NCBI GenBank assembly: GCA_965223675.1
Contig: OZ245013.1
Location: 1,240,001-1,304,000, forward strand
Source of the DNA: JAGQKC01 sp965223675
GTDB taxonomy: Bacteria; Nitrospirota; Nitrospiria; Nitrospirales; UBA8639
Reading direction: 5' to 3'
DNA length: 64,000 bases
Under the pieces are notes generated by a model. That model saw nothing but the letters and a program-made list of their open reading frames with translations. It searched no databases and was not told the origin of the DNA. Shown in pieces: positions 8,801 through 17,117 of the stretch. The translations under genes and the position numbers were made by a program. Position 1 is the first letter of the stretch; the number at the start of each line of letters is the position of its first letter.

Positions 8801-9012
8801 TCGGAGCGATCTCTTTCTTTGATTCTTTTTCCGCCCCGAAGTAGCCAACCGATCAGGACCCCGGAGCCAAACATGAAAAACACCAGTAGGGCTCAAGACA
8901 TATCGAGTTTCCAGAGCAGAAAGCGCAATACGACAACTTCGTAATTTTGAACGGCAAATATGACGACGCATCCAAAGAGAGTCAAGATTGCGATAAGTTT
9001 TGTCTGTGTCAT
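8779..9012 (-). pseudogene. LapA-type (DUF1049) membrane protein gene interrupted by an in-frame TGA
   Basis: Reading down from the ATG at 9012 gives 39 codons, MTQTKLIAILTLFGCVVIF then AVQNYEVVVLRFLLWKLDMS, and then TGA at 8893-8895. The same frame continues with ALLVFFMFGSGVLIGWLLRG and a basic tail to a TGA at 8779. Together the two halves match a LapA/DUF1049 protein: two TM helices, an NxExVxLRF motif between them, and the LLxGxLIGWLLRG ending. The family usually has Arg at the position of the TGA, so a single CGA-to-TGA change would explain it. Either the gene is a recent pseudogene, the stop is read through, or it is a sequencing error. Confidence 0.8.
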
Positions 9013-9118
9013 ATCTAGTTATTTAGTTATTGAACAAAAATAACAAACTTCTCTAACAAACTCCTCCCATTCATTTTGTGTTCGACAATACTAAGAGACT
9101 TGTTGAAACGTCACGATG

Positions 9119-10075
9119 CTACTTTTTGAATGGCTCTTTTAACACAACTTTCACACCTCCAATTGTTCCCGTCACGGCACTTCGCACCTGTTCACCAGCG
9201 CTGGAGCCGATTTCGCCAGCTGCTTTGAATGCCCCCGTCGCTGCGGCAGATGCCGCCTCGGCAGTGTCGATGCCGATGGTTTTGGCTCCTTCAATGGCTC
9301 CTTCGACAGAATTTTTGGCTGTCGTTGCGAGATCTCCACCGACTTGTGCAGTCGCTTTGATCATGGAGCTGGCCGTTCCGCTCACCGTGTCCATGGCTTT
9401 CTCTCCCACTTCTTTGGCCCCCTCAAGTGCACCCACCATCGTGGCTTTGGCGGTCGAAGCCAGATCCCCACCGACCTCTACCGTGGCTTTGACAACGGCT
9501 CCGGCAGTATAGCTGATGGTTTCCATAGCTTTTCCACCTACCTCCTGCGTTGCCTGTGCCGCACCAATGACTGCTTGTTTTGCTGTGTCGGCTAACTGTC
9601 CTCCAACGGAACTCACCCCTTTTATCGCGGCACTTACAGAGTGTGCAGCGGCATCTGCGATTTCCGTGCTTAAATCCTTGGTGGCGACGATGGCTCCTTC
9701 CACAGCACCTTTGGCCGTTTTTGCGAGGTCACCGCCAACCTCTGAGGTGGTCTTGATGAGTGTGGAGGTGCTTACTCCAATCGTTTCGAGTGTGTCCGTC
9801 GTCAATTCCTTCGTACCTTTGACGACACCAAGTATCACCCCCTTGGCAGCAGATCCAGTTTCGCCCCCTACTTCAGCTAGGCCTTTAACCGAGCCAATAA
9901 TTGTATCCTTCACTAAACTACCGGCTTCGGCCCCAACAGCCTTCGTTCCCTTCAGAGCCGTGAGTAATGAACCGCTGAGCAGATCAAGAACGGCATTTGT
10001 GACATCACCAGTACCTTTGATTGTCTCTACAACACCTTCCTTCGCCTTCACAATAATGGATTTTTCTTCGGACAT
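9119..10075 (-). CDS. Protein of thirteen 22-residue amphipathic repeats (LEA/apolipoprotein-like)
   Basis: The 318-residue protein has a strong ribosome site (AGGAGG, 8 bases before the ATG). After a 19-residue leader it consists of 13 uninterrupted 22-residue units, then a 13-residue tail (19+286+13). A typical unit reads KATVEVGGDLASTAKATMVG plus two residues, with Lys-Gly/Ala at positions 1-2, Val/Ile at 6, Gly-Gly at 7-8 and small or hydrophobic residues elsewhere. Paired units give a 44-residue super-repeat in the C-terminal half. There is no signal peptide or TM helix. The 11/22 periodicity is that of LEA, apolipoprotein and lipid-surface proteins, so coating of membranes, lipid bodies or stress-protected proteins is plausible. 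It has no enzymatic motif. Confidence 0.8.
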   Translation of the reverse strand: MSEEKSIIVKAKEGVVETIKGTGDVTNAVLDLLSGSLLTALKGTKAVGAEAGSLVKDTIIGSVKGLAEVGGETGSAAKGVILGVVKGTKELTTDTLETIGVSTSTLIKTTSEVGGDLAKTAKGAVEGAIVATKDLSTEIADAAAHSVSAAIKGVSSVGGQLADTAKQAVIGAAQATQEVGGKAMETISYTAGAVVKATVEVGGDLASTAKATMVGALEGAKEVGEKAMDTVSGTASSMIKATAQVGGDLATTAKNSVEGAIEGAKTIGIDTAEAASAAATGAFKAAGEIGSSAGEQVRSAVTGTIGGVKVVLKEPFKK

Positions 10076-10227
10076 GATCTTTTCCTCCTTTTAAAATGAA
10101 CAAAAAGTATGACATCAACATGGTCGTGAGTACTCTATTTAATAACAACGACACTCAGCGATCTCTACAATATGTGTTCCTTTCCAGCTAATACTATGAT
10201 TATTGATCTGTCATCGACTCACGCTCT

Positions 10228-11280
10228 TCACCCTGTCCCCCCTATTTGATTATCAAGTTGTATTTCCTCCTTAATTTTTTCATGGAACTTTTCAACAACT
10301 TTTTCGGCCGTGGTGACGTTCTTGACCTTTGCGACATGGAACAAGGCATCTCCTTGGTTGACGACCGGTAGATTGGTTCGGCCAATGAGAATTCCAGGTT
10401 CTCCAGCTATGACCGCGCTTTCGGTTTCGCCAAGTGGATCTGCGATGGTTCCCACGTTGTCTCCCCGTTTGACTCTTGTGCCTAAGGGGTGTAGAGATCG
10501 AAGGATTCCCCCTGACGGAGCCCTTAACCAATAGGAGGCCATGGACACGACGCTCTTGGTTTGGCGCGGTGGTTGGAGTTTTCCAACCATGTCTAGTGTT
10601 TGCATGACTCGAAGAATACCCCGCACACCGAGGCGAATCGCAAACTCGTCAAAGCGAAGAGCTTCGCCCGCCTCATAGAGCATGGTGGGGATTTTTTTAT
10701 CGGTTGCTGCCCTGCGCAAAGAACCATCACGAAGGTTGGAATGAAGGATAAGAGGCGCTGAGAACGCTTTGGTCAGAACCTCCATGTTCGGGTCGGTCAG
10801 ATCAGCCCGAATCTGGGGAAGATTACTTCGATGAATGGCTCCCGTATGCAAATCAATGCCATGAGTGCATCGTAGGACCACCTCCTTCATGAATAAATAC
10901 GCTAATTGAGACGTTAAGGAACCCTTCGCACTTCCCGGAAAATTTCTGTTGAGATCTCGTCGATCAGGTAAATACCGAGAATGGGCCAAAAACCCAAACA
11001 CGTTAACGATCGGAACCGCGATGAGTGTGCCCCGTAATTTATTCAATCGAGGAACTTGCAAGACTCGTCGTATGATTTCTACCCCATTCAATTCATCGCC
11101 GTGAATCGCTGCACTCAGGAAAAGGCATGGTCCCTCCTTTTTGCCGTGGATAACATGGATGGGAATCTCCATAGGGGTATGGGTAGAGAGCACACTCAAA
11201 GACAAGTTGGTGGTGTGTCGTGTCCCTGGCTTAACCGTGGTGCCACCAATTTCAAATGCTCGACGTTGGGTTTTAGCCAC
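10228..11280 (-). CDS. AstE/AspA-like zinc deacylase (succinylglutamate desuccinylase family)
   Basis: The protein has 350 residues and belongs to the M14-like aspartoacylase/succinylglutamate desuccinylase family, which releases acyl groups from N-acyl amino acids. Zinc ligands are visible in IHGDELNGVE (His and Glu) and in GIDLHTGA (His). A C-terminal beta-rich domain with GGILRSLHPLGTRVKRGD resembles a biotinyl-like lobe. I chose a GTG at 11280: AAGGA lies nine bases upstream, it overlaps the rimK stop by eight bases, and the family normally begins close to RRAFEIGGTTV. An ATG at 11313 or 11349 is possible. Next to rimBK, it may act on a glutamyl or acyl-glutamate product, but that is inference. 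Confidence 0.82.
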   Translation of the reverse strand: MAKTQRRAFEIGGTTVKPGTRHTTNLSLSVLSTHTPMEIPIHVIHGKKEGPCLFLSAAIHGDELNGVEIIRRVLQVPRLNKLRGTLIAVPIVNVFGFLAHSRYLPDRRDLNRNFPGSAKGSLTSQLAYLFMKEVVLRCTHGIDLHTGAIHRSNLPQIRADLTDPNMEVLTKAFSAPLILHSNLRDGSLRRAATDKKIPTMLYEAGEALRFDEFAIRLGVRGILRVMQTLDMVGKLQPPRQTKSVVSMASYWLRAPSGGILRSLHPLGTRVKRGDNVGTIADPLGETESAVIAGEPGILIGRTNLPVVNQGDALFHVAKVKNVTTAEKVVEKFHEKIKEEIQLDNQIGGTG

Positions 11281-12178
11281 GACCTCGAGTCCTTGTCTTG
11301 TTTGGTTTGGCATTTTTTTCAATAAATTGAATGATCTCTTTGGCCACATCGATTCCGGTCGCCTTTTCTATGCCTTCAAGGCCTGGAGACGAATTGATCT
11401 CCATGACCACTGGTCCATGTTTGGAACGAAGTAAATCCACTCCACAGACATTGAGCCCCATGATACTCGCAGCCCGGGTGGCGGTGGATCGTTCTTCCGG
11501 TGTAATTTTGATGACTTCGGCACTGCCACCTCGATGAAGATTGGAGCGAAAGTCGCCCTTCGCTCCTTGTCGTTTCATCGAGGCGATGACCCGATCACCA
11601 ATGACCAAACATCGGATGTCGGATCCTCCTGCTTCTTTGATAAACTCTTGAACCATGATATTGACTTTGACTCCTCGAAAAGCTTGAATGACCGATTTGG
11701 CGGAATTGTGGGTTTCTCCGAGCACGACGCCAATGCCTTGCGTGCCTTCAAGTAGTTTGATCACAACCGGTGCTCCTCCAGCGATTTCAATGACATCATC
11801 CGCAAAATCGTCTGAATGCGCAAAAGCTGTCACGGGGAGTCCAATGCCTTTTCGCGCCAACAGTTGGAGAGAACGCAGCTTATCTCGAGATCGCCCGATG
11901 GCCACGGATTCATTGAGAGGCCATACGCCCATCATTTCAAATTGTCGTAACACGGCCAATCCGTAAAAGGTGATGGAGGCTCCAATTCTTGGAATGACTG
12001 CATCATAACCTTCTAAGCTTTCTCCTTTATAACGAAGATCAGGTTTATGTGATGTGATATTGACATACACCTTGGTGGTGTTGATGACGTCGATCTTGTG
12101 ACCGGCCTTCTCAGCGGCTTCCACAAGTCTTATGTGCGAGTACAACTTTGGGTTACGCGCCATCATGGCAAGTTTCAT
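11273..12178 (-). CDS. rimK: RimK-type ATP-grasp alpha-L-glutamate ligase
   Basis: The 301-residue ATP-grasp ligase begins MKLAMMARNPKLYSHIRLVE, the classic RimK opening. ATP-grasp features include VVIKLLEGTQGIGVVL, the QEFIKEAGGSDIRCLVIGD motif, and the Mg-binding CGVDLLRS plus VVMEINSSPGLEGIE. RimK adds glutamates to the C-terminus of ribosomal protein S6 and can make poly-alpha-glutamate. It is preceded by GGAGG and begins three bases after the stop of the RimB-like gene; its 3' end overlaps the deacylase. The length matches the family. This is one of the most secure calls in the window. Confidence 0.93.
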   Translation of the reverse strand: MKLAMMARNPKLYSHIRLVEAAEKAGHKIDVINTTKVYVNITSHKPDLRYKGESLEGYDAVIPRIGASITFYGLAVLRQFEMMGVWPLNESVAIGRSRDKLRSLQLLARKGIGLPVTAFAHSDDFADDVIEIAGGAPVVIKLLEGTQGIGVVLGETHNSAKSVIQAFRGVKVNIMVQEFIKEAGGSDIRCLVIGDRVIASMKRQGAKGDFRSNLHRGGSAEVIKITPEERSTATRAASIMGLNVCGVDLLRSKHGPVVMEINSSPGLEGIEKATGIDVAKEIIQFIEKNAKPNKTRTRGRG

Positions 12179-12181
12179 GTG

Positions 12182-12667
12182 TTATTCCTCCTCTTGAAAA
12201 TGAACAGGGAATGAATGACGTAGTCGTGAGATTTTTGGTTCTGAAGTCTTGATGCAAAATGATTTTCCAGGATCGATAAGAAAATGGCCTTTGACAGCTG
12301 TCCGTCCCAGCAACATTCGAAATCCCATTTGATCTCGATTCGTCAATGTCACTTCAATTGGCCATGACTGCTCTCCCAACATTAAGAAGGTTTCAATGAC
12401 TAAGCGTTCCTCCTGCGCTCCACCTGAATTCGTGACCACTCGGGACTCTACAACCGGACAGGTACAGGTTCGTATATCGGTGTCATTTCGCTGGTAAGGG
12501 TGAATGGCAAAACGAACCCAACTCTTCCCTTGTTTTTCATACAACTGAATATCAAACGCATGAAGCGCTGAGGTTCGCGCGCCCGTGTCAATTTTGGCTT
12601 TGATGCGATCAACGCCTAACTCAGGGAAAGCCACCCATTCCCTCCAACCGATGATGGGTTTATTCAT
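12182..12667 (-). CDS. rimB: RimB-like retropepsin-type protease (RimK partner)
   Basis: The 161-residue protein has a single retropepsin-type catalytic motif, AKIDTGARTSALHA, near its N-terminus and a second conserved patch, MLLGRTAV. The family is often annotated 'ATP-dependent zinc protease' and in pseudomonads is RimB, which acts together with RimK. It would work as a dimer, with one Asp per subunit. The gene lies immediately upstream of rimK with a three-base gap, so co-expression is near certain. The C-terminal part contains a flexible basic tail. Its substrate cannot be read from the sequence. Confidence 0.85.
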   Translation of the reverse strand: MNKPIIGWREWVAFPELGVDRIKAKIDTGARTSALHAFDIQLYEKQGKSWVRFAIHPYQRNDTDIRTCTCPVVESRVVTNSGGAQEERLVIETFLMLGEQSWPIEVTLTNRDQMGFRMLLGRTAVKGHFLIDPGKSFCIKTSEPKISRLRHSFPVHFQEEE

Positions 12668-12746
12668 GCGGTTGGTATATCTCCTCTTTCCTAATGAATG
12701 TGTAGAGAATCACGATCCGTCCCAAGGCTATGTACAATTTCAACAT

Positions 12747-13781
12747 TCAATAAAAATTAACCAATGGATTCCGCTTGACGATTCCACGTAATAGACGTCC
12801 TAAAATATCTGCTCCAGTAATAATCCGTTTATGTTCCGGAGTCCAAATGAGTAGTAAGTCATGGTCAATGACGTCATCTTCCACATGTTCTGGGTTGACC
12901 TTCAATTGAGTCAGGAGTTCTCCAAGGGGAATTTTGGTGTGATCGTGGATAATAGGCCGATGACAATGCCCAAAAGGCTTGTATCGTTCCTCGACTAATA
13001 ACTCTCGTAAAAACCCATCGGCATCAAGCACAAGACGAGGGGTTTGTTCTTCATCTGTAATGATGACCCACTTTTCTTTTGATTGATGGATACGTTGAAC
13101 GAAGAGATCAGATACCGATGGGGTTTCTTTCGGAAAGACGATTCTCTGTCCATCAAAGGGTAATTGAATAATGCTCTGAGGATGCAGGGGTGAACCTTCC
13201 TCGAGAGAAGATATGTCATCAAGATTTAAGAAATTCGCCGCCCCATGTCCTTCAACTTCACTGATATCCGTCTCGGGGGTCTGGGCATGAATTTTTAAGA
13301 GCGTGTCCAACTCGTGGTCTTTAAACCACGTGACTCCTTCTTTCCCGACGATTCGATCAAGAATCATAGCCGATGGTTTGGCCATTGGATAAAACACGAA
13401 CTGTAGCACTGTGACGATCGGTGCGAACTTCGCTCCGAGTCTGAGTGCATTTCTCGAGAAATAGGCTTGAGGAAGAATTTCTCCAAACAGCGTAATCCCA
13501 AACAATGAGAAAAAAAACGCCCACACACCCAACATTTGTTCTTCTGACAGTAATGTCAACAGCACATTGACTGCGACATTACTCCAGAGAAGAGTTGCAA
13601 GAAGAAAGTTGGCATCTTCTCGTACCTTGAGAACAGTTTTGGCTTCAACATCCCCTTGCTTATCCAGAAGCTCAAGATGAATGCGGCTCAGACTAAAGAA
13701 TCCAAGAGTTAAGCCGGAGCACATCGCTGAGCCGGCAAGACAGGTAAAAATTCCTGCCCACATTAATACTGATTCCATCAT
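12747..13781 (-). CDS. CNNM/CorC-type (DUF21 plus CBS) membrane protein, probable Mg transporter
   Basis: The protein has 344 residues. Residues 1-135 hold three or four TM helices of the CNNM (DUF21) domain, with ACSG-like small-residue motifs (AGSAMCSGLTLGFFSL) and LLWSNVAVNVLLT. A cytoplasmic region with a CBS-pair-like segment follows (about 200-275). No clear CorC/HlyC C-terminal domain is visible, so the protein is shorter than CorB or YfjD. Family members mediate Na-linked Mg export or sensing. It lies downstream of mgtE, which strengthens a role in Mg homeostasis. The start ATG at 13781 has AAGG about eight bases upstream. Confidence 0.83.
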   Translation of the reverse strand: MMESVLMWAGIFTCLAGSAMCSGLTLGFFSLSRIHLELLDKQGDVEAKTVLKVREDANFLLATLLWSNVAVNVLLTLLSEEQMLGVWAFFFSLFGITLFGEILPQAYFSRNALRLGAKFAPIVTVLQFVFYPMAKPSAMILDRIVGKEGVTWFKDHELDTLLKIHAQTPETDISEVEGHGAANFLNLDDISSLEEGSPLHPQSIIQLPFDGQRIVFPKETPSVSDLFVQRIHQSKEKWVIITDEEQTPRLVLDADGFLRELLVEERYKPFGHCHRPIIHDHTKIPLGELLTQLKVNPEHVEDDVIDHDLLLIWTPEHKRIITGADILGRLLRGIVKRNPLVNFY

Positions 13782-13967
13782 GAACGCTACCTTCTGTCAT
13801 GCAACGAGCAAGACTCAGCCTGAGACCAAGGGCTGAAGCCCACTCGAGTTTCTACTTTTCCAAACCCCTTCCTTACAAATGAGGGGAAATTCTGTGCTAT
13901 TGCTCTCCCGTTGTATCCAAACGAAATTTGATGGAGTCCTTTTATTACATGCCCTTTCATAGTCAGC

Positions 13968-15272
13968 CTATTCAAGCAAACTTGCGAACATGGTGGCTAA
14001 GCCCAAGAAACTCAAAAACCCCGCGACGTCAGTCACGGTGGTCAGAATAATAGATGATGATTGTGCGGGATCTTGATTGAGCGCTTTCAGAATGATCGGG
14101 ATCACGGCTCCAGAAAGTCCTGCCATCACCATAGAGAGTACCATCGAAATGGCAATGACCATCGTCAGTCCCCATGATTGACTCCAAACATAGACCGCGG
14201 CGGATGTGGTCGCAGCGACGGCAATACCATTCACGAATGCCACATATGATTCTTTGGTTGCCACACGGATCCACTGAGCTGGGCGTATATCCCGAAGCGC
14301 CAGTCCGCGCATGACGACTGCTAAAGCTTGGGCACCGGTATTTCCTGATTGTCCTGCCACGACTGGGAGCAACACAGCTAACGCTGTAAACCTGGCAATC
14401 GTATCTTCAAATAAACCTACGACAAATGCGGCGAGAAAAGCAGTGAGCAGATTGATTTGCAGCCAGGGGAGTCGTTTTCGAACAGCAAAGAATGGGGGGG
14501 AAAGTGCACGCTCGTCCTTGCTAGCCCCGACCATGGTCTGCATGCTAATAGTGGCCTCTTCTTTTTCGACCTCGATGATATCTTGATTCCTGATGACCCC
14601 GAGTAAACGACCACTTAAATCAGTAACGGGAATCGTGAGCACCTTCCATTCCTCGAAGACTTCTACGACTTGTTCTTGACTTTCAAGTGGATGAATGGTT
14701 GGCAACTCCCGCTTCATTAGTGATTGAAGTTGCTCTTGCGCGGGAGCCAGAAATAAATCACGAAGAGGAAGGATCCCGGTCAAAGTCTGATTGCGATCGG
14801 TTATATAGATTTCGTGCAGGTCACGCGGCGCACGTCTTCGAATCTGACTAATCGCGTCATCAACATTTAAATCTTGGGGTAGGGCGAAGAATTGTGAATC
14901 CATGAGGATGCCAACTGAATCTTCTGGATACTCTAAAAACGCTCTAATCTCAGTCGCGACGGTTTGCGCTACCGCTTCTAATGCCATATGACGCTTGTCT
15001 TCAGAAAGTCTTCGCAAAAGCGAAGCAGACACAGATGGTTCAACTTGCGAGAGTGTTTCCTTTAGTATTTCTGTTGGCATAGCTTCAAGAATTTCTGCCG
15101 CAACGGATGGCGTCATGGCAGAAATGATTTTGGCGATATCACGTCCAGACGCACCATGAAGGACTTCAAGAATTTCATCAATAGGATAGGATTCAAATAT
15201 CTGAGCAACTTCTTCAGGATATTGCGAAAGAAACGCCTCATGCAGAGAGCTTGACGGAGTAATGGATGTCAT
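13968..15272 (-). CDS. mgtE: MgtE-family magnesium channel/transporter
   Basis: The 434-residue protein has the full MgtE layout. An N-terminal superhelical domain (to about residue 125) is followed by a tandem CBS pair (about 126-245; DLHEIYITDRNQTLTGILPL). Five TM helices follow from about residue 275, with the signature LLPVVAGQSGNTGAQALAVV and the last-helix segment TTVTDVAGFLSFLGLA, whose Asp lines the Mg pore in characterised MgtE. The N and CBS domains close the channel when cytosolic Mg is high. Its ATG overlaps the stop of the preceding CBS gene by four bases. No M-box riboswitch was seen in front of this unit. Confidence 0.93.
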   Translation of the reverse strand: MTSITPSSSLHEAFLSQYPEEVAQIFESYPIDEILEVLHGASGRDIAKIISAMTPSVAAEILEAMPTEILKETLSQVEPSVSASLLRRLSEDKRHMALEAVAQTVATEIRAFLEYPEDSVGILMDSQFFALPQDLNVDDAISQIRRRAPRDLHEIYITDRNQTLTGILPLRDLFLAPAQEQLQSLMKRELPTIHPLESQEQVVEVFEEWKVLTIPVTDLSGRLLGVIRNQDIIEVEKEEATISMQTMVGASKDERALSPPFFAVRKRLPWLQINLLTAFLAAFVVGLFEDTIARFTALAVLLPVVAGQSGNTGAQALAVVMRGLALRDIRPAQWIRVATKESYVAFVNGIAVAATTSAAVYVWSQSWGLTMVIAISMVLSMVMAGLSGAVIPIILKALNQDPAQSSSIILTTVTDVAGFLSFLGLATMFASLLE

Positions 15273-16132
15273 CGTGTCTCCTCCTGCTTTCGGGAGAGCT
15301 GTTGATCTCGTGTTGCATTAAGCACCTCTCCAAGTGTTGTCATCAATCCAATACCAGAAAGCGAATACGCTTCCCAAAGTTGAAGGAGTGCATCCGAAAG
15401 AAATTCCGGCTCTCGTGTATGGGTGCGGCCCTCCAGAAATTTTTTGAGCGCACGATAGCGTAAAACGCCAACAAATGCTTTTCCTTGCTCAACGACGGGA
15501 AGACTATCGTGAACCTGCCATGCTGGATGTAAAAGAAGATCCTGCGCATTGGCAGACGCTGGAATCATCTTAACGTTTGGATTCATGATGGCTTGAAGAG
15601 ATGTTTCTGCAGGTGCGGCGAGCAGTTCCTTCATCAGCACAACTCCAAGTAAAGTTGTCTGATGATCGATAATATAAAGGTAATAGATCGCTTGACGACA
15701 TTTATGGCCAATGCGTTTCAATGCCTGCCCCACAGTGATGTTGGGTGGAAGCGTCAAGACACGAGGGTCAGCAAGACTCCCTGCCGTATGTTCCGGATGA
15801 GTCAACGTCCTACGCAAATATGGAGCGATTGCGGGATCAAGATTCGACAAGATCATGGATTGGGTTGCTGTGTCGAACTGCCGAAGTACGGCTCGAGCAG
15901 CGGAAGTAGAAAGACGACTGATGATTGTGGCACTGACGTCTGGTGGAAAATGCTTCAACACTTCCGCCATATGTGTAGGCAAATAATGCTCAAGCGCTGA
16001 TGCGACATCTTCACTCTTCAAGTTTTTCAGGATGTCATAAGCCGCGTGTGACGAAAGAGATTCAAGATGACGGGCCACATCCATTGGGTGCTTCCGTATA
16101 TAGGTTTGTATGAGGTCCTGTTGAAGTCTCAT
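15269..16132 (-). CDS. Stand-alone MgtE-type sensor: N domain plus CBS pair, no membrane part
   Basis: The protein has 287 residues. Residues 1-115 form alpha-solenoid repeats like the MgtE N domain (HPMDVARHLESL, then SEDVASALEHYL, then MAEVLKHFPPD). Residues about 130-245 form a CBS pair (QAIYYLYIIDHQTTLLGVV). No TM helix follows, so this is a soluble paralogue of the regulatory half of MgtE. The start at 16132 lies one base after the stop of the upstream channel gene (TAACATG), and its stop overlaps the mgtE ATG. The tight coupling suggests that it acts with MgtE, for example as a trans Mg or nucleotide sensor. That role is inference. Confidence 0.85.
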   Translation of the reverse strand: MRLQQDLIQTYIRKHPMDVARHLESLSSHAAYDILKNLKSEDVASALEHYLPTHMAEVLKHFPPDVSATIISRLSTSAARAVLRQFDTATQSMILSNLDPAIAPYLRRTLTHPEHTAGSLADPRVLTLPPNITVGQALKRIGHKCRQAIYYLYIIDHQTTLLGVVLMKELLAAPAETSLQAIMNPNVKMIPASANAQDLLLHPAWQVHDSLPVVEQGKAFVGVLRYRALKKFLEGRTHTREPEFLSDALLQLWEAYSLSGIGLMTTLGEVLNATRDQQLSRKQEETR

Positions 16133-16133
16133 G

Positions 16134-16970
16134 TTATGAGCCCGCTGCCGGAGAGATAACACTGGCCACTTCGGTGAATTGCGCAGCAGGCACAACCACA
16201 CGGCCTCGTTCAGTTTCTAGAACCACAACCATCGGTGTGACCGAGGTCACGGTGCCGTAATGTGGGCCGACTTGAATTTGCTCTCCGATTCGAATGATAG
16301 GTTGAATGTAGTGTGCGGCAATCAGATTACCTACCGCCGATCTCGATCCAAACCCAAACGATAACGCCGCTCCAGCAATGAGTCCGGCAGCAATGAGCAC
16401 GATGATTTGATTCAGGAGAGATGTATCAATTCCTAATTCATTAATGGCCGTCACCAGCACAAGAAGCGTCGAGGCTACATACACCGTTTGTGCGATCACG
16501 GTGCCTTGGCGAATCCCCGCGGAGTCACAAGCCAATGCAATAAGCTCTCGAATAAAGTTTGTGGCAAGCAACCCTAAGACAAGAATGAGCGTCGCCAATC
16601 CAATTTTCGGCAAATAATACGCGAGGCCAGTGAGGGCTTGAGACAAGAGGGCTAATTCCAAGGTTTCAGTCGCAGAAATGAGAAACAGAAGAAAGATCAC
16701 CCAAAATGCCACGGACCCAACAACTTGAGATAGGGTCCTCTTGCTCCCCGTTTTCTGAAGTATCGACAGCACACCTGTTCCACTCAGTAATCGGTCGACA
16801 CCGACGAGTTCCATCAGACGACCGATTCCGGCCTGAACGAGTTTTCCCAAAATCACCCCGACTCCCAACAGCATGAGGGCACCGAGCGTTTTAGGGAGAA
16901 AGGTCATAAAGAGAGTAAAGCTGGCTTTGAGCGATTCCTCTAGCGGTGCAGTCCAAATTGTAATATCCAC
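16134..16970 (-). CDS. MscS-like channel protein with conserved-TM-helix repeats
   Basis: The 278-residue protein starts at the GTG at 16970, which has a perfect AGGAGGT seven bases upstream; longer in-frame extensions lack such a site. It has several TM helices of the 'conserved TM helix' type (TFLPKTLGALMLLGVGVILG, then YYLPKIGLATLILVLGLLAT) and then a pore-like helix, ALSFGFGSRSAVGNLIAAHY. A short MscS beta domain follows (IRIGEQIQVGPHYGTVTSVT), ending in VVVPAAQF. It resembles small-conductance mechanosensitive channels but lacks the long C-terminal cage. A second MscS gene lies 147 bases upstream. Confidence 0.82.
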   Translation of the reverse strand: MDITIWTAPLEESLKASFTLFMTFLPKTLGALMLLGVGVILGKLVQAGIGRLMELVGVDRLLSGTGVLSILQKTGSKRTLSQVVGSVAFWVIFLLFLISATETLELALLSQALTGLAYYLPKIGLATLILVLGLLATNFIRELIALACDSAGIRQGTVIAQTVYVASTLLVLVTAINELGIDTSLLNQIIVLIAAGLIAGAALSFGFGSRSAVGNLIAAHYIQPIIRIGEQIQVGPHYGTVTSVTPMVVVLETERGRVVVPAAQFTEVASVISPAAGS

Positions 16971-17117
16971 AAGAATACCTCCTGAATGAGTAGGATCTGA
17001 AATTTGCTCGGCTGTTATTCCGACATTCACATTGAGTGAGAAGAACAATCCAGTGCCATATTCATCAAAATCATACACCACACGTTCATTTGTCCATCCC
17101 GCTACCGAGGAACTTTC

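Noticed and set aside
9078..10094. Long plus-strand frames opposite the 22-residue repeat protein
   Set aside because: They mirror the repeated codons of the minus-strand gene, which has a strong ribosome site; the plus frames have none.
13787..13975. 62-codon minus-strand frame between mgtE and the CNNM gene
   Set aside because: It overlaps the mgtE end, has no ribosome site and a composition unlike a protein; its ending (around SQAESCSL) looks like translated non-coding DNA.
12747..15272. Possible Mg riboswitch (M-box) in front of mgtE
   Set aside because: The start of mgtE overlaps the upstream gene, leaving no leader; nothing resembling an M-box was seen.
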